A stretch of DNA of 16,935 nt from Acidobacteriota bacterium (GTDB taxonomy: Bacteria; Acidobacteriota; Vicinamibacteria; Vicinamibacterales; UBA8438). The translations under genes were made by a program, and so were the position numbers. How positions within the stretch are numbered: position 1 is the stretch's first letter; the number at the start of each line of letters is the position of its first letter. Positions 15,715-16,935 of this stretch are shown here, piece after piece. The DNA lies in the NCBI GenBank assembly GCA_005778315.1, contig SXOW01000097.1:1-16935 (forward strand). Direction: 5' to 3'. The notes under the pieces are model-generated. The model saw nothing but the letters and a program-made list of their open reading frames with translations. It did not search any database and had not been told where the DNA came from.

Positions 15715-15720
15715 TATACT
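15715..15720 (+). promoter_or_regulatory. -10 element for a possibly leaderless kinase transcript
   Basis: TATACT ends 9 nt before the ATG at 15730, with no Shine-Dalgarno between them. Initiation about 7-9 nt downstream would fall at or next to the start codon. No good -35 is seen at the normal spacing; CTGACT at 15685 is 24 bp away. Confidence 0.45.
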
Positions 15721-15729
15721 CGGTCACAC

Positions 15730-16935
15730 ATGTCCGTCACTCCCGGCACCCGGCTCGGCGTCTACGAGATCACCGCGCTCCTTGGCGTCGGGGGGATGGG
15801 GGAAGTCTATCGAGCCCGCGACACGAAGCTTGATCGTGATGTCGCGATCAAGGTCGTCCCCGAGTCGTTCGCCAAGGATTCCGAACGTCTCGCCAGGTTC
15901 ACCCGCGAAGCCAAGACCCTCGACTTCGGACTGGCCAAGGCACTGGAGCCGACCCGTGCGTTGTCGCCTGGGCTGTCGCAGGTGCCGACCATCACAACGC
16001 CGGCGATGACGCAGGCCGGGATGATTCTGGGCACGGCGGCCTACATGTCGCCGGAGCAGGCGCGGGGGAAGGTCGTGGACGGCCGCGCCGACATCTGGGC
16101 GTTCGGGTGCGTGCTGCTTGAGATGCTCACGGGGAAGCGCGCGTTCGGCGGCGAGGACGTCACCGACACGATCGTGTCGGTGATCAGCAAGGAGCCGGAC
16201 TTTGCCGCGCTGCCGGCGACGGTGCCCCCGCGGGTGCGTCAGGCGTTGCGCGTGTGCCTGCGCAAGGACCCGAAACAGCGCGTGGGTGACATTCGCGATG
16301 TCCGTTTGGCGCTCGAGGGCGCGTTCGAGACGGCGGCGCCAGCGGTGGACGCCTCGGCTGCCACTGCCGCGCCCGCGCCCGCGTGGCGCCAGCCCGTACC
16401 TGTCGCCGCGACGGCACTGCTCGTCGGGGTGCTCCTGGCGGCGCTGGCGGCGTGGGCGTTCACGCGGCCTGCCGTGGTCCCGGCCGACCTCATCCGGTTG
16501 GTCATCGTCCCCCCCGACGATGCCCCCATGAACTTCGCGGGCAACTTCCCCGATCTCGCGATCTCCCCGGATGGCACGCTGGTGGTGTACACGGGCGCGG
16601 CTCCCGGGGGTGGTGGGCCACAGCTCCATCTCCGGCCGATGGACCAGGTGATCGGGACGCCCCTGCGGTGTGCGGATGGTGGGGTTGGTCCGTTCTTCTC
16701 GCCCGACGGCGCGTGGGTCGGCTTCGTGGAGGTCCCGGGCACGACGCTGAAGAAGGTCTCGACCGTCGGCGGTCCGCCGGTCACGCTGATCGAGTCGCCG
16801 ACTCCGATCCGCGGCGCCAGCTGGGGCGCGGACGACCAGATCGTCTTCGGCACGGGAGGGCCCGACGTGAGCGGGGGCCTGTCCCGGGTGTCAGGGGGCG
16901 GCGGTGAGGCCGAGGTGCTGACCACGCCGGACGCC
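15730..16935 (+). CDS. PknB-type Ser/Thr kinase-TM-PD40 propeller protein lacking its catalytic loop (runs off right edge)
   Basis: 402 codons are open to the window edge. The N-lobe is canonical: glycine loop LLGVGGMGEVYRA (17-29), VAIK with Lys41, and the alphaC-type segment RFTREAK (56-62). At Thr63-Leu64 the sequence jumps straight to DFGLAK (65-70). Everything normally between is absent: the hinge, helices D and E and the catalytic HRDLKPxN loop, roughly 85-90 residues in relatives. After the jump the C-lobe is normal again: a long activation segment, GTAAYMSPEQARG (101-113), DIWAFGCVLLEMLTG (121-135) and the terminal RKDPKQR motif. A transmembrane helix lies at about 224-245, and then the start of a PD40/TolB-like propeller (AISPDGTLVVYTG, FFSPDGAWVGFVE), presumably outside the membrane. 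No kinase activity is expected without the HRD Asp. It may be a pseudokinase sensor or a recently inactivated gene; the intact frame downstream favours continued expression or a recent event. Confidence 0.88.
   Translation, partial: MSVTPGTRLGVYEITALLGVGGMGEVYRARDTKLDRDVAIKVVPESFAKDSERLARFTREAKTLDFGLAKALEPTRALSPGLSQVPTITTPAMTQAGMILGTAAYMSPEQARGKVVDGRADIWAFGCVLLEMLTGKRAFGGEDVTDTIVSVISKEPDFAALPATVPPRVRQALRVCLRKDPKQRVGDIRDVRLALEGAFETAAPAVDASAATAAPAPAWRQPVPVAATALLVGVLLAALAAWAFTRPAVVPADLIRLVIVPPDDAPMNFAGNFPDLAISPDGTLVVYTGAAPGGGGPQLHLRPMDQVIGTPLRCADGGVGPFFSPDGAWVGFVEVPGTTLKKVSTVGGPPVTLIESPTPIRGASWGADDQIVFGTGGPDVSGGLSRVSGGGGEAEVLTTPDA

Noticed and set aside
15724..16629. A 301-codon minus-strand frame opposite the kinase gene
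   Set aside because: The plus strand encodes unmistakable kinase and propeller motifs throughout this stretch; the antisense product is Arg/His-rich without domain features.

Overview
The window is GC-rich, densely packed bacterial chromosome. Its gene families suggest a soil-type Acidobacteriota, probably a Vicinamibacteria-like lineage. The pointers are two large CBM9/DUF5916 outer-membrane proteins, a PSCyt/DUF1553 gene coupled to a DUF1501 gene, a Ser/Thr kinase joined to a membrane segment and a PD40 propeller, and the remains of an NHL propeller gene. The lineage is an inference from family content; there is no rRNA or tRNA here to test it.

Layout, left to right. (1) 1-228, minus: the N-terminal third of ispH (isoprenoid biosynthesis), running off the left edge. 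(2) 295-4183, minus: a Tat-exported phosphotriesterase-family hydrolase followed by a large secreted beta-barrel protein (TolB-N-like domain, CBM9-like domain, DUF5916 barrel). (3) 4298-5440, plus: a small dual-specificity-phosphatase-like protein and an AlkA-type DNA glycosylase, divergent from block 2. (4) 5445-9846, minus: a second copy of the TolB-N/CBM9/DUF5916 protein, then a hotdog thioesterase and a D-cysteine desulfhydrase/ACC deaminase-family PLP enzyme. (5) 9847-10363: no intact gene; it holds a frameshifted, internally deleted fossil of an NHL-propeller gene on the plus strand. (6) 10364-15471, minus: a two-gene unit, a PSCyt1-PSCyt1-DUF1549-LamG-DUF1553 multidomain protein and a Tat-exported DUF1501 protein 2 bp downstream. 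(7) 15730-end, plus: a Ser/Thr kinase gene that has lost, in frame, the whole stretch between the alphaC helix and the DFG motif, including the catalytic loop, while keeping its transmembrane and propeller parts.

How the genes fit together: most products are predicted to be exported (two outer-membrane barrels, two Tat substrates, one Sec-exported protein with CxxCH motifs), which suggests a cell-envelope or scavenging region between unrelated housekeeping genes. The strongest signals are the catalytically gutted kinase, the duplicated three-part barrel proteins, the NHL fossil, and three genes whose start codon follows a -10-like hexamer by only 8-10 nt with no Shine-Dalgarno sequence, as in leaderless transcripts. 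No CRISPR array, insertion sequence, integrase or phage gene was seen.
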